Below, piece after piece: positions 1 to 12,562 of a DNA stretch of 64,000 nucleotides. Where the stretch lies: NCBI RefSeq assembly GCF_023273875.1, contig NZ_CP096882.1, positions 2,108,001 to 2,172,000 on the forward strand, written 5' to 3'. Position numbers and translations under genes: made by a program. The stretch's first letter is position 1. Every line of letters begins with the position of its first letter. The notes under the pieces are model-generated. The model was given only the letters and a program-made list of their open reading frames with translations, was not told where the DNA came from and did no database searches. The DNA comes from Pseudarthrobacter sp. SSS035 (GTDB lineage Bacteria; Actinomycetota; Actinomycetes; Actinomycetales; Micrococcaceae).

Positions 1-399
1 GACGCGCGCGGCTCGAAGGTCTTCAGCACTATGCGCGGCCGCACCGCCATCTACAACGAACTGGTCCGCGGAATTGCCGGGGACCATGGAGCGCTGCTGG
101 TGGATTACTGGCGCTTCAACGAGTACTACGACTGGGGCATGTGGGCCCAGGACCGGATGCACATGTCCGCTGCCGGGCACGCCAACATGGCCAAACGCGT
201 CCTCACCGTCCTGGAGCACGACCACTCGATCGAAGTCCCGCCCATGACCCCCGTGCCCGAACTGAACCGGGCCGAAGCCCTCCGCGCCAACGCCCGCTGG
301 GTCCGCGAATTCGCCGGCCCGTGGGTGGTCCGCCGCGTCACGGGCAAGTCCTCGGGTGACGGACTGGAGCCCAAGTACGCCCAGCTCACGCGCCTCTGA
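1..399 (+). CDS. SGNH/GDSL-type hydrolase, C-terminal part (5' end outside window)
   Basis: The reading frame is open from base 1, so this is the last 132 residues of a longer protein. The segment DRMHMSAAGHANMAKRVL contains the Asp-x-x-His pair (D-R-M-H) with the following Ser-x-x-Gly-His that forms block V of the SGNH hydrolase fold; the His is the catalytic base. The upstream sequence with VDYWRFNEYYDWGMW fits the late part of the domain. Members hydrolyse ester bonds of lipids or acylated sugars; the substrate cannot be read from this fragment. The catalytic Ser block lies outside the window. The following gene, rpmB, is over 250 bases away and unrelated. Confidence 0.8.
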   Translation, partial: DARGSKVFSTMRGRTAIYNELVRGIAGDHGALLVDYWRFNEYYDWGMWAQDRMHMSAAGHANMAKRVLTVLEHDHSIEVPPMTPVPELNRAEALRANARWVREFAGPWVVRRVTGKSSGDGLEPKYAQLTRL

Positions 400-599
400 G
401 GCAACGCCCCCTTATACACCGTCCGAGCACGGATTGGTCTTTAATTGCGTGAACTCGTAGACTTGGTGAGCGCTAAGTGCGCGGAGCGTGCGCAATTGCT
501 CCGGTGGCCCGGTAATTTTCTCCAGGGTAGCCGGTAGTTAGGGGCTCAAGTTGCGCTACTAACCGTTCACCCTGATCACTTTGGGTCGCACTTAGCCGC

Positions 600-627
600 A
601 TGATCCTGCAGCAGATATGCGGATCAT
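600..627. promoter_or_regulatory. Inverted repeat upstream of rpmB (possible operator)
   Basis: ATGATCC (600-606) and GGATCAT (621-627) form a perfect 7-bp dyad with a 14-base spacer, about 25 bases before the rpmB start. The downstream operon encodes the zinc-free type of ribosomal proteins, which in other actinobacteria is repressed by Zur. The dyad does not match the compact TGAAAATGATTTTCA-like Zur box known from those species, so a Zur role is only a guess. It could also be chance. Confidence 0.25.
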
Positions 628-652
628 TACATTCAATTCTTGAGGAGAAGTC

Positions 653-889
653 ATGGCAGCACACTGCCAAGTGACCGGAGCCGAGCCGGGCTTTGGGCAC
701 AGCATTTCGCACTCGCACCGTCGCAACAAGCGTCGGTTCGATCCGAACATCCAGAAGAAGCGCTACTGGGTTCCGTCCCTGCGCCGTAATGTCACGCTGC
801 AGCTTTCTGCAAAGGGCATCAAGACCATCGACGTACGCGGCATCGACGTAGTCGTCGCCGCCATCCTTGCTCGGGGAGTGAAGCTCTAA
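653..889 (+). CDS. rpmB: 50S ribosomal protein L28
   Basis: This 78-residue protein opens with MAAHCQVTG and contains SHSHRRNKRRFDPNIQKKRY, the typical L28 core of the large subunit. It has a single cysteine and lacks the paired cysteines of zinc-binding L28, so it is the zinc-independent form. A good ribosome-binding site (TTGAGGAGAAG) precedes the ATG. The stop codon overlaps the rpmG start by one base, so the two are translationally coupled. The order rpmB-rpmG-rpsN matches the paralog operon rpmB2-rpmG1-rpsN2 of mycobacteria, which is under zinc control there. Whether this genome also has zinc-binding copies elsewhere cannot be seen. Confidence 0.95.
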   Translation: MAAHCQVTGAEPGFGHSISHSHRRNKRRFDPNIQKKRYWVPSLRRNVTLQLSAKGIKTIDVRGIDVVVAAILARGVKL

Positions 890-1056
890 TGGCTAAGGAC
901 AAGGACGTACGTCCGATCATCAAGCTCAAGTCGACTGCGGGCACGGGTTACACCTACGTGACGCGGAAGAACCGTCGTAACGACCCGGACCGCATGGTTC
1001 TGAAGAAGTACGATCCCAAGATCCGTCAGCACGTCGAATTCCGAGAGGAGCGCTAA
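889..1056 (+). CDS. rpmG: 50S ribosomal protein L33
   Basis: A 55-residue basic protein with TAGTGYTYVTRKNRRNDPDR and the ending RQHVEFREER, diagnostic of L33. It has no cysteines, so it is the non-zinc version; zinc L33 carries two CxxC pairs. The ATG uses the last base of the rpmB stop codon (TAATG), giving tight coupling. It lies in the middle of the three-gene ribosomal operon and ends four bases before rpsN. Confidence 0.95.
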   Translation: MAKDKDVRPIIKLKSTAGTGYTYVTRKNRRNDPDRMVLKKYDPKIRQHVEFREER

Positions 1057-1060
1057 ACAC

Positions 1061-1366
1061 ATGGCTAAGAAGTCAATGATCGCAAAGAACGAACAGCGTA
1101 AAGTCATCGTTGAGCGTTACGCTGCAAAGCGCCTCGAACTGAAGAAGGCTCTGGTTGACCCCAACTCGACCGACGAAGTTCGCGAAGCAGCACGCCTCGG
1201 CCTGCAGAAGCTTCCCCGCAACGCGTCGCCCGTCCGTCTGCGTAACCGCGACATCATCGACGGCCGTCCCCGCGGTACCTTCCAGAAGTTCGGTATCTCC
1301 CGTGTTCGCTTCCGCGACATGGCTCACCGTGGTGAGCTCCCGGGCATCACCAAGTCTTCCTGGTAA
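1061..1366 (+). CDS. rpsN: 30S ribosomal protein S14, long zinc-independent form
   Basis: 101 residues, starting MAKKSMIAKNEQRK and ending with the S14 signature (SPVRLRNRDIIDGRPRG followed by KFGISRVRFRDMAHRGELPG). The short actinobacterial S14 of about 61 residues has a CxxC...CxxC zinc site; this protein has none and is of the long form. It assembles into the head of the small subunit. A GAGGAG motif (1045-1050) inside the rpmG end serves as ribosome-binding site. It is the last gene of the operon and is followed by a strong terminator. Confidence 0.95.
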   Translation: MAKKSMIAKNEQRKVIVERYAAKRLELKKALVDPNSTDEVREAARLGLQKLPRNASPVRLRNRDIIDGRPRGTFQKFGISRVRFRDMAHRGELPGITKSSW

Positions 1367-1394
1367 TTCAGTACCGCTGATTCCAACTGCTTGA

Positions 1395-1428
1395 GAAGGG
1401 CCGGCAACCATTTGGTTGCCGGCCCTTC
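1395..1428 (+). terminator. Rho-independent-type terminator after rpsN
   Basis: A perfect 15-bp stem (1395-1409 with 1414-1428, GAAGGGCCGGCAACC) closes a 4-base loop 28 bases after the rpsN stop. There is no long T tract, as is common in high-GC actinobacteria. Confidence 0.85.
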
Positions 1429-1635
1429 TGCGTTTAAGGCTTGCGGTGATTGAGCCCCCGGGTTGATCGCGCTCTCCCGTTGATCGAGCCTCGTCTGGTG
1501 ATCCAGCTTGTCGAGGTCCCGCGCAGTGTTGGCCCTTGTGCCGCAGCACACAGAACTCACGTACGACGGCGGCGCCCGAATTTGCGTGCCGATGCCGGCT
1601 TTGGGCCCGGAATGGCGGGGTTGGGGCCCCTTCCA
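1429..1635. other. Intergenic stretch with a possible degenerate palindromic repeat
   Basis: No gene is visible. The bases around 1463-1525 contain several GTTGATCGAGC / GCTTGTCGAGG-like words that look like remains of the interspersed repeat common between genes in Arthrobacter. This is recognition by eye only. The sequence conserved with the second rRNA operon starts just after this stretch, at about 1636. Confidence 0.3.
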
Positions 1636-1644
1636 GGGGTGGAT

Positions 1645-1673
1645 TTGCGGTGGGGGTTGGGTGGGTGTATTGT
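1645..1673 (+). promoter_or_regulatory. Putative rrn-1 promoter
   Basis: TTGCGG (1645-1650) and TATTGT (1668-1673) are separated by 17 bases, a plausible -35/-10 pair. Homology between the two rRNA operons begins immediately upstream of it. Additional promoters further down the 400-base leader are possible. No mapped start site is available. Confidence 0.5.
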
Positions 1674-1910
1674 TTTCTAAGTCGCCGCGAGGGGAACAGC
1701 GAAGAGCTGGTTACCGCGGGCGGCCAAACCCCCTAATTCAAGACCAAATGTTGGTTGTTCTTTTGAGCGCCTTTGTTTGGTGGGGATGTGTTTTCTGCTG
1801 GTGCGGGTCCTGGAATATGGATTTGCATCGGGGCGGGAAACCGGGTAAGTTTGAAAAGTTGCTCCGGAGCGATCCACGGCCGATTGGTTGTGGTGGTGCC
1901 GGGTGTGTCT

Positions 1911-1938
1911 GTTGTTTGAGAACTCAATAGTGTGCCAA
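1911..1938 (+). promoter_or_regulatory. rrn-1 leader: boxA/boxC antitermination segment and 5' arm of 16S processing stem
   Basis: GTTGTTTGAGAACTCAATAG is the actinobacterial rRNA antitermination segment; GAACTCAATAG (1920-1930) equals the RNA sequence bound by Mycobacterium tuberculosis NusA in the published complex, as I recall it. The overlapping CAATAGTGTGCCAA (1925-1938) pairs with TTGGCACACTGTTG at 3821-3834 beyond 16S (one G-U), forming the stem that RNase III would cut to release pre-16S. Confidence 0.8.
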
Positions 1939-2088
1939 GTTTGTTGATACCAATTTATTGTATTGAATTGGTTGAATTGACTGGATCCGCCACCCCGTGG
2001 TGTGGTCTGGTTTTTACAGCTGGTTTCAAATTTTGTGCAGCCATTTTATCCTGTTATTTCCGGGGTTGGTGGTTGTGTCTGTTTTACT

Positions 2089-7296
<5,208 letters not shown>

Positions 7297-7367
7297 ACAC
7301 ACCACCCCGTAAACCTATTCAAAAGAGGTTTACACCCAGGGGTGGTACGAAGATAACAAGACTGCTT

Positions 7368-7393
7368 GCGTCCACTATGTGGTTCCCAAACAA
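7368..7393 (+). other. 3' arm of the 23S processing stem
   Basis: GCGTCCACTATGTGGTTCCC and the next six bases are the reverse complement of 3994-4019 upstream of 23S at 24 of 26 positions, one exception being a G-U pair. The two arms bring the 23S ends together for RNase III cleavage. The remaining spacer to 5S (7394-7529) holds nothing recognisable; no tRNA is present. Confidence 0.8.
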
Positions 7394-7529
7394 CAAACCC
7401 GACACCGGCTTGTTGCAGGGAACAAAAACACAACACAATAACAACACCACACCTGCCTTAACCGGCAGGAAGCATGTTGTAACCACAGATTTCCCACCCC
7501 ACGGCACAGCCAACGGGTGCGGAGCAAGG

Positions 7530-7649
7530 GTTACGGCGGTCATAGCGTGGGGGAAACGCCCGGTCCCATTCCGAACCCGGAAGCTAAGACCCACAGCGCC
7601 GATGGTACTGCACCCGGGAGGGTGTGGGAGAGTAGGTCACCGCCGGAAC
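7530..7649 (+). rRNA. 5S ribosomal RNA, copy 1
   Basis: GTTACGGCGG at the 5' end pairs with CCGCCGGAAC at the 3' end (helix I, one mismatch), enclosing the typical CCCGGTCCCATTCCGAACCC and GGAAGCTAAGACC segments. The length is about 120 bases; mature ends may be a few bases shorter. Confidence 0.95.
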
Positions 7650-7661
7650 ATCATTACGGTC

Positions 7662-7695
7662 GAGAGCCCCCCAACCACCAGGTTGGGGGGCTCTC
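7662..7695 (+). terminator. Terminator of rrn-1
   Basis: A perfect 15-bp stem (GAGAGCCCCCCAACC, 7662-7676, with 7681-7695) with a 4-base loop and a short T-containing tail, 13 bases after 5S. An identical copy follows the second 5S. Confidence 0.92.
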
Positions 7696-7746
7696 CCATT
7701 TAACACACAAACCCCACACCCCGACCGAAAACACGGCACCACCCCC

Positions 7747-8080
7747 GCACACACCCCGGCCCGGCACCCCACCGAAAACCCGGGACGCTCTCTCACTTAA
7801 TGCAGTGAATTTGGACACCCGAAGGTCACATTATCAACGGCGGTCGGCCAGCGCTGGTGCATCAACAACGACCCTCGGGTCGAATATGTCTTCCCGTTGC
7901 CGCGGCACGTTCCCTGGCGAGTTCCTCAAAGAGCCTTGCCCGCTGACCTGCCGGCCCGCATCTGTCTGAATTCCCGGTCGTATACTAAGCGCCGACATCC
8001 CTCGGCCGCCCTTTGCGCTGGTGCACGCCTCTCACCATGGGCCCCTGACGCACGAACGGCTCTGGCTGACGTCGCCCTCG
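7747..8080. other. Unassigned stretch between rrn-1 and the YCII-like gene
   Basis: No convincing gene, RNA or repeat is seen. Open frames here are short, low in recognisable motifs and run through the rRNA terminator. The word GGACGCTCTCTCA (from about 7788) recurs in inverted form after rrn-2 (near 18981), so a small dispersed repeat may follow both operons. The rest looks like decayed sequence. Confidence 0.4.
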
Positions 8081-8422
8081 TCAGCTTGCCGGGTCGTACA
8101 GGAACTGCCGGACCTCTTGCGAGCAGCGGCAGGCGACGGCGATCTTCGCGGCCCATTCAAGTGCCGCCTCCCGCGAGGGTAGCTCGAGAACGGTGTAGCC
8201 GCCGTTGGGCACCTTGTGGCCTGGGTACGTGCCCTCGGTGACGGTGCCGTCACCGGCCACGAGCACCGGGTCAACGTCCTCATCAATCCCGCCGCCGAAG
8301 ACGTACACCCCCGCCGCCTTGGCCTCGTCGATGACGGCATGCGAGGCTTCGACTACCGCCTCGAAGTCCTCCTCGGGGAACACCATGGCTTCACCGGGGA
8401 ACGAGATCAGGTACTTCGTCAT
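8081..8422 (-). CDS. YCII-related (DGPF) domain protein
   Basis: The 113-residue product begins MTKYLISFPGEAM and has the compact ferredoxin-like layout of YCII proteins: a first strand, a helix around EEDFEAVVEASHAVIDEA, then GVYVFGGGID and a last strand GGYTVLELPS followed by a helix. The pattern 'decide, add, show GGI, avoid mixing with DGP' is typical of the DGPF/YCII family, small enzyme-like proteins often next to ECF sigma factors; no sigma factor is here. The start at 8422 is chosen because a GAGGAG lies about 10 bases upstream and the family begins there; the frame is open further upstream. The function is unknown. The gene sits alone in the accessory stretch between the rRNA operons. 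Confidence 0.75.
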   Translation of the reverse strand: MTKYLISFPGEAMVFPEEDFEAVVEASHAVIDEAKAAGVYVFGGGIDEDVDPVLVAGDGTVTEGTYPGHKVPNGGYTVLELPSREAALEWAAKIAVACRCSQEVRQFLYDPAS

Positions 8423-8617
8423 TCGAGGACTCCTCTGCTCCGGCGGCGCCAACCGACGGTCTCTTCTCTGCGGCACCGCTCTGGTGCCCAGACCGATTAT
8501 GGCTCCGGCGCCCGACATATGGTCAAGGTATGCGTCGCGACCGACCCGCTGAAACTGTTCGGGCGGTACCGTCTGGGAGCACGTTCTTAAGCGTGCGCCC
8601 GCGAAGAACGGTCAGCC

Positions 8618-8807
8618 ATGGATCACTTCGACACGATCGTGATCGGCGACCTGAGCGTGGCGCAGGCTACTTCGACCAGGCCCACTTCGGCCACGAGTTC
8701 CGGGCCTTCACCGGCTCACGCCGACCCGGTACGTCGAAGTCAGGCGGCGGTTCCTGCGGGAACATCCCGGCCACGCGCTGGACGGTTGGCCGCTGCCGGC
8801 CGATTGA
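8618..8807 (+). pseudogene. Remnant: flavoprotein-like start joined to a frameshifted AraC-type C terminus
   Basis: The ATG at 8618 opens MDHFDTIVIGD, which looks like the first strand of a FAD-binding Rossmann fold, and then loses meaning. From about 8665, in another frame, comes GYFDQAHFGHEFRAFTG, the second helix-turn-helix of an AraC-family regulator. Near 8715 one base is missing: the next frame continues LTPTRYVEVRRRFLREHPGH and WPLPAD with a stop at 8805-8807. Thus two gene ends were fused by a deletion and the AraC part carries a 1-base deletion. No function is expected. The IS21 element is inserted 45 bases downstream. Confidence 0.7.
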
Positions 8808-8916
8808 ATTCTTACAGGAGCGACAACTCACGACTTGCTAACATGGGGGCATGTTAACGCCAACCGAAAATGGGGCCATTAGTGCCAATTGAAAACGGGG
8901 CCACGAGGTTGTGGTT

Positions 8917-9675
8917 CTATTGTGCCGTACTGGCGTCGGGTTGGTGTTTTTTGAGCCGGTAGCTGTTGCCTTTGAGGCTGATGACCTCGGCGTGGTGGAC
9001 GATCCGGTCGATCATGGCCGAGGCGATGGTCAGGTCTCCGAAGACGTCACCCCAGCGGGCAAACGGGAGGTTCGACGTCAGGATCATGGACGCATGTTCG
9101 TAGCGGCTGGAGACGAGCTGGAAGAACAGGTTCGCCGCGTCCTGATCGAACGGGATATAGCCGACTTCGTCGACCACCAGGAGACTGTAGCGGCGGAGTT
9201 TGACCAGTTCCTGGGCGAGTTTCCCGCGGGAGTGCGCCTCCTGGAGCCGGGCGACCCAGCCAGTGGCGGAGTCGAAGAGAACCCGGTGCCCGGCCTTGGC
9301 TGCCTTGATGCCAATGCCGACCGCGAGATGGGTTTTGCCCGTGCCGGGAGGTCCGAGCAGGACCACGTTTTTGGCCTCAGAGAGGAACACCCCGGTGCCC
9401 AGATGCGCGATGAGGTTCCGGTCCGCGGAGGGCTGATGGTCGAAGTTGAACTCTTCGAGATCCTTGTGGGCCGGGAACCTCGCGGCCTTGATCCGCGTCG
9501 CCGCTCCCGAAGCTTCACGTTCGGAGACTTCCCGGGAGAGGACCGCGGCCAAGTACTCCTCATGGGACCAGCCGGCGTCCCGGGCCTGGTCCCCGAGCCG
9601 GCGGAACCCATCACTGATCCGCGGTGCGCGCAGGGCCCGGGCGTAGTACTCGATCTGTGACGGTGTCCCGCTCAT
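8917..9675 (-). CDS. istB: IS21 helper ATPase IstB
   Basis: 252-residue AAA+ ATPase that assists IstA in target selection. Walker A is GPPGTGKTHLAVGIG, Walker B is SLLVVDEVGYIPFD, and the sensor segment is ILTSNLPFARWGDVFGD, the IstB/DnaC-like signature. The start overlaps the istA stop (ATGA), so translation is coupled. Full length for the family with no frameshift. Confidence 0.95.
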   Translation of the reverse strand: MSGTPSQIEYYARALRAPRISDGFRRLGDQARDAGWSHEEYLAAVLSREVSEREASGAATRIKAARFPAHKDLEEFNFDHQPSADRNLIAHLGTGVFLSEAKNVVLLGPPGTGKTHLAVGIGIKAAKAGHRVLFDSATGWVARLQEAHSRGKLAQELVKLRRYSLLVVDEVGYIPFDQDAANLFFQLVSSRYEHASMILTSNLPFARWGDVFGDLTIASAMIDRIVHHAEVISLKGNSYRLKKHQPDASTAQ

Positions 9676-10916
9676 GAGGCCACCTCCAGGACCAGATCCG
9701 GCTGCGGGCCGAGGTCGATGCCGAAGATCTCGTCGTAGGCGGCCAGATCCCGCACCTGGACCGCTTCTTCGGGTTCGGGGCGGTGGACTCTTTGGGTCCG
9801 GAAGTCCCGGCGCATCACCGCAGCGCGGGCCACATGGACCGGATCAGTCAGGACCAGATGCCGGGCCCACGCACGGACGTGCGTGGCAATGATGACACCC
9901 TCGTGCGTGACCCACACGGTGTCCAGATCAGCGACGACGTCCACGATCCGCCCAATGAATGAAGGGTCCACGGAATAGTCGTTGGAGAACACCCGCACGT
10001 AGTAATCCCGCGGCAGGCGCACCGCGTTCCGGAACACCGACTCCGGGGACACCGGCGGCAGCTCCCGCATCCTCTCCCGGTCCAGGACGATCAGCTCGTC
10101 CGGGCGGCCGTGGCGGGACCGCGAATACCGGTGATTGGCCTTGGGCAGCCAGTCCTCCAGCTGGCCGTTGAAGTCCGCCGGGGAGCGGAAGTCCCGGCCC
10201 GGCATGAAGCGTTGCCGGAAGAACCTGTTCATCCGCTCGACCATGCCCTTGGACTCCGGATCCCGCGGCGGAAGCAGCTTGATCTCCAACCCCAAAGACC
10301 CGGCGAACGCGGCCACCGGCTCCGTCGGTTTGCGCCTGCCAATGCCGGACTCGTTGTCCCACAACAGCCGCGACGGAACCGCCTGCGCGTCCTGCAGCAG
10401 CGTCCACATTCCGCCCAAAAGATCCGGCGTCGTCCGCGACGGCAGCATCCGTGCCTGGATGAATCCCGAGAACGCTGAAGTCATCACCAGCACCGGGGGC
10501 GTGTCGTTCTGGCCCTCACCGACGGGCAGCGGCTCGTGCGGGAACCAGAGATCGCACTGGACCTGGAACCCCGGCTCGTGGACCAGGCGGTCGGCCGGGT
10601 CCGGCGGCGCGTATTCCGGCCGGATCGCGGCGACCTTCGCCCGGAACAGTGACGCGGAACCTGACCAGCCCACCCGCTCCGCCAGCGTCGCGGCCGGCAT
10701 CGTCGGCGTCTTCACCAAAAGCTCCCGCACCCTGGGAGCAAACGCATCAAAACTCGATACCCCGGCCGCCCGCTGATACTTCGGTGCCCGGTCCGACTCC
10801 AGCGCACGCTCCACCGTTCCGCGGGAAACCCCCACGATCCTGCCGATCTCACGCTTCGAGTGCTTGCCTGTCGAAAACAGGTGGCGTATCTCCGCCCAAT
10901 CATCCAAATTGATCAC
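9672..10916 (-). CDS. istA: IS21-family transposase IstA
   Basis: 414 residues. An N-terminal helix-turn-helix (HSKREIGRIVGVSRGTVERAL, residues about 19-39) precedes a DDE integrase core: Asp in VQCDLWFPHEP, Asp in LLWDNESGIG and Glu in PESKGMVERMNRFF. The C-terminal part has the beta-barrel-like DNA-binding segment (NDYSVDPSFIGRIVDV). The start is a GTG, the first reasonable start after the element's end. The protein is on the short side for IstA but shows no interruption. It catalyses strand cleavage and joining with IstB. Confidence 0.93.
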   Translation of the reverse strand: MINLDDWAEIRHLFSTGKHSKREIGRIVGVSRGTVERALESDRAPKYQRAAGVSSFDAFAPRVRELLVKTPTMPAATLAERVGWSGSASLFRAKVAAIRPEYAPPDPADRLVHEPGFQVQCDLWFPHEPLPVGEGQNDTPPVLVMTSAFSGFIQARMLPSRTTPDLLGGMWTLLQDAQAVPSRLLWDNESGIGRRKPTEPVAAFAGSLGLEIKLLPPRDPESKGMVERMNRFFRQRFMPGRDFRSPADFNGQLEDWLPKANHRYSRSRHGRPDELIVLDRERMRELPPVSPESVFRNAVRLPRDYYVRVFSNDYSVDPSFIGRIVDVVADLDTVWVTHEGVIIATHVRAWARHLVLTDPVHVARAAVMRRDFRTQRVHRPEPEEAVQVRDLAAYDEIFGIDLGPQPDLVLEVAS

Positions 10917-11011
10917 CTTCCATAATGGTCGGTGGCCCTGTTTTCAAATGGCAGAAGTGGTCCTGTTTTCGGTTGGCGTTAACAGGGCATCCCAAGGCAG
11001 AGGAGAGCCCC

Positions 11012-11596
11012 GTGGGCAAGGTGGTCATGTACGGCTCGGTGTCGGTGGACGGCGTCCTCGCGGACGAGAACGACCAGCCCGGACCTCTGTTCGACTGGTT
11101 GACCAGCGGTGACGTGCCGTTGGACGAGAGCGGCGAGGTGAAGGTGTCGCAGACGTCCTACGACTACACCCGGCCGTACTGGGACCAGATCGGGGCGACA
11201 ATCGTCGGCCGCCACGTCTTAGACATGACGGACGGCTGGGACGGGAAGCCTCCGGGCGGTGTCGACCACGTGGTCGTCGTGACGCACCGGCCGAAGCCCG
11301 AGGGCTGGGACCTCGGGGCGCGGTTTCACTTCGTGGACGGCGTCGAGGCAGCCGTGGCCAAGGCGCAGGAGCTCGCGGGTGACCGCATCGTCGAGGTCGC
11401 CGCTGGCGACGTCGGTGGCCAGGTCCTTGCCGCGGGCCTGGTCGACGAGGTGCGCATGGACGTTGTACCCGTCGTGTTCGGGTCCGGCAAGCGCTACTTC
11501 GGGTCGGTCCACGCACAGCACCTGTTGTTGGAGGATCCCGACGTGGTGATTCAGGGCAACCGGGTGCTTCACCTGCGCTATCGGGTACGCCGTTGA
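11012..11596 (+). CDS. Dihydrofolate-reductase / RibD-C-like family protein
   Basis: 194 residues from a GTG at 11012, preceded by GAGGAG (11000-11005); the frame is open further upstream only because it reads through the IS end. It begins MGKVVMYGSVSVDGVLAD, the first strand and NADPH-binding start of the RibD C-terminal / DHFR-like fold, followed by IGATIVGRHVLDMTDGW, the VVVVTHRP strand and VDEVRMDVVPVVFGSGKRYF near the end. Such proteins are NADPH-linked reductases of mostly unknown substrate and are not the housekeeping folA. The IS21 target duplication ends only about 10 bases before the ribosome-binding site, so the native promoter has been cut off and expression may now start inside the element. 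Confidence 0.82.
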   Translation: MGKVVMYGSVSVDGVLADENDQPGPLFDWLTSGDVPLDESGEVKVSQTSYDYTRPYWDQIGATIVGRHVLDMTDGWDGKPPGGVDHVVVVTHRPKPEGWDLGARFHFVDGVEAAVAKAQELAGDRIVEVAAGDVGGQVLAAGLVDEVRMDVVPVVFGSGKRYFGSVHAQHLLLEDPDVVIQGNRVLHLRYRVRR

Positions 11597-11735
11597 CCGA
11601 TCTGAGCGGGTACGCGAAGAAGTCCGCTGCGAACGGTGACACAAGATCGGGCCTCCGGCTGCGCATCGCTGCCCCGGGACCGACGCGCTAGCCAACATCC
11701 AGCCAGCGATTACACCCTCAACTCTGAAGAGCCGA

Positions 11736-11906
11736 TTCAAGACTGCCGCCGCCGACGAGCTCCCCGAGGCGGTCGCGGTCCTGGATCACTTCCACGTGGC
11801 GCTCCTGGCCGGCAAGGCGCTCGATGAGTGCCGGCGTCGGGGCCAGCATGCCATCCGTGGCCACCGCGGCCGTACCGGTCTGTGGAGGGCACGTCAAATG
11901 AAATAG
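11736..11906 (+). pseudogene. ISL3-family transposase scrap
   Basis: In one frame the sequence reads FKTAAADELPEAVAVLDHFHV, then LLAGKALDECRRRGQHAIRGHRGR, ending at a TAG (11904-11906). This resembles the mid-part of ISL3 transposases around the catalytic 'vlDxFHv' Asp. Only about 57 codons remain; no start, no terminal repeats and no catalytic partner residues are present. It is a decayed mobile-element fragment. Confidence 0.6.
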
Positions 11907-11956
11907 GCAACTCTGCCCGGAAGCATCGATTCCTGTGCCCACCATAAGGTGGCTGA

Positions 11957-12562
11957 ATGACAGATGCAGAGGTCGAGACCGCGTACTCAAAGAGAGCTGC
12001 CGAGTACACTGCCAGATTTGGGTCGGTCGAGTCCTCTCATCCAGCTGACCGGAAGCTCGTAGCTGACTGGGTCGCACCTCTGGTGGGGCCAGTGCTGGAT
12101 GTGGGATGCGGGCCCGGCCATTGGACCAAGTTCCTCGCGGACCAAGGGGCGGCGGTCGAAGGAATTGATTTGGTGCCGGCGTTCATCAAGCAGGCACAAG
12201 CATCCTTCCCCGGCATCCCATTCCGCGTCGCCTCCCTCACGAGTCTCGGTGTTCCCGAAGGATATGCATCCGGCATCCTGGCTTGGTACTCGCTAATCCA
12301 CTTTGAACCCGACCAGGTTCCCTCCGTTCTGCGGGAACTGGCACGGCGCCTGACTCCTGGCGGACTTCTCCTCATAGGTCTGTTTGAAGGAGACGAAATT
12401 GCGAGATTTCCACATGCGGTGACGCCTGCGTACTCCTGGCCTGTGGGAGACCTCAGCAGGATCCTTAGTGTAGCCGGCTTCGAAACCATCTCCCATCAGC
12501 GACGAACTGATCCTGGTCATCGGCCGCATGCCGCTATCAGTGCACGCCTGAGCCATTCATAA
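11957..12562 (+). CDS. Class I SAM-dependent methyltransferase
   Basis: 201 residues. Motif I PVLDVGCGPGHWTKFLA (residues about 45-61) and the acidic end of strand 2 (VEGIDLVPAF) bind S-adenosylmethionine; LAWYSLIHFEPDQVPSVLRELAR corresponds to motif IV and the following helix, and LTPGGLLLIGLFEG to the post-motif strand, as in ubiE-like methyltransferases. The substrate is not evident. There is no obvious ribosome-binding site, and the bases before the ATG are AAGGTGGCTGA. It seems less GC-rich than its surroundings, which fits acquired DNA. It is the last gene before rrn-2. Confidence 0.8.
   Translation: MTDAEVETAYSKRAAEYTARFGSVESSHPADRKLVADWVAPLVGPVLDVGCGPGHWTKFLADQGAAVEGIDLVPAFIKQAQASFPGIPFRVASLTSLGVPEGYASGILAWYSLIHFEPDQVPSVLRELARRLTPGGLLLIGLFEGDEIARFPHAVTPAYSWPVGDLSRILSVAGFETISHQRRTDPGHRPHAAISARLSHS

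Larger units (their letters stand above)
8852..10984 (-). mobile_element. Complete IS21-family insertion sequence (2133 bp) with target duplication
   Basis: The left end TGTTAACGCCAACCGAAAA (8852-8870) is the exact inverted copy of the right end at 10966-10984. Each end carries two nested copies of a motif like CAAnnGAAAAnnGGnCCA, as in the multiple terminal repeats of IS21 elements. GGGCA occurs directly outside both ends (8847-8851 and 10985-10989), a 5-bp target-site duplication. The element carries istA and istB in overlapping frames. Everything needed for transposition appears intact, so it may be active or recently arrived. Confidence 0.93.

Noticed and set aside
600..639. Zur box before rpmB
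   Set aside because: The dyad ATGATCC-N14-GGATCAT is too widely spaced for the known compact actinobacterial Zur site, so it is kept only as a low-confidence inverted repeat.
1508..1930. 140-codon frame before rrn-1, with a related frame at 12670-13095
   Set aside because: It runs through the putative promoter and the antitermination segment; the shared part follows from the rRNA leader duplication.
7517..7969. 150-codon frame across the 5S gene and terminator
   Set aside because: The first half is 5S rRNA and hairpin, and the second half has no recognisable content.
10925..11011. N-terminal extension of the DHFR-like protein
   Set aside because: These codons lie mostly inside the right end of the IS element; a GTG with a good ribosome-binding site at 11012 fits the family start.
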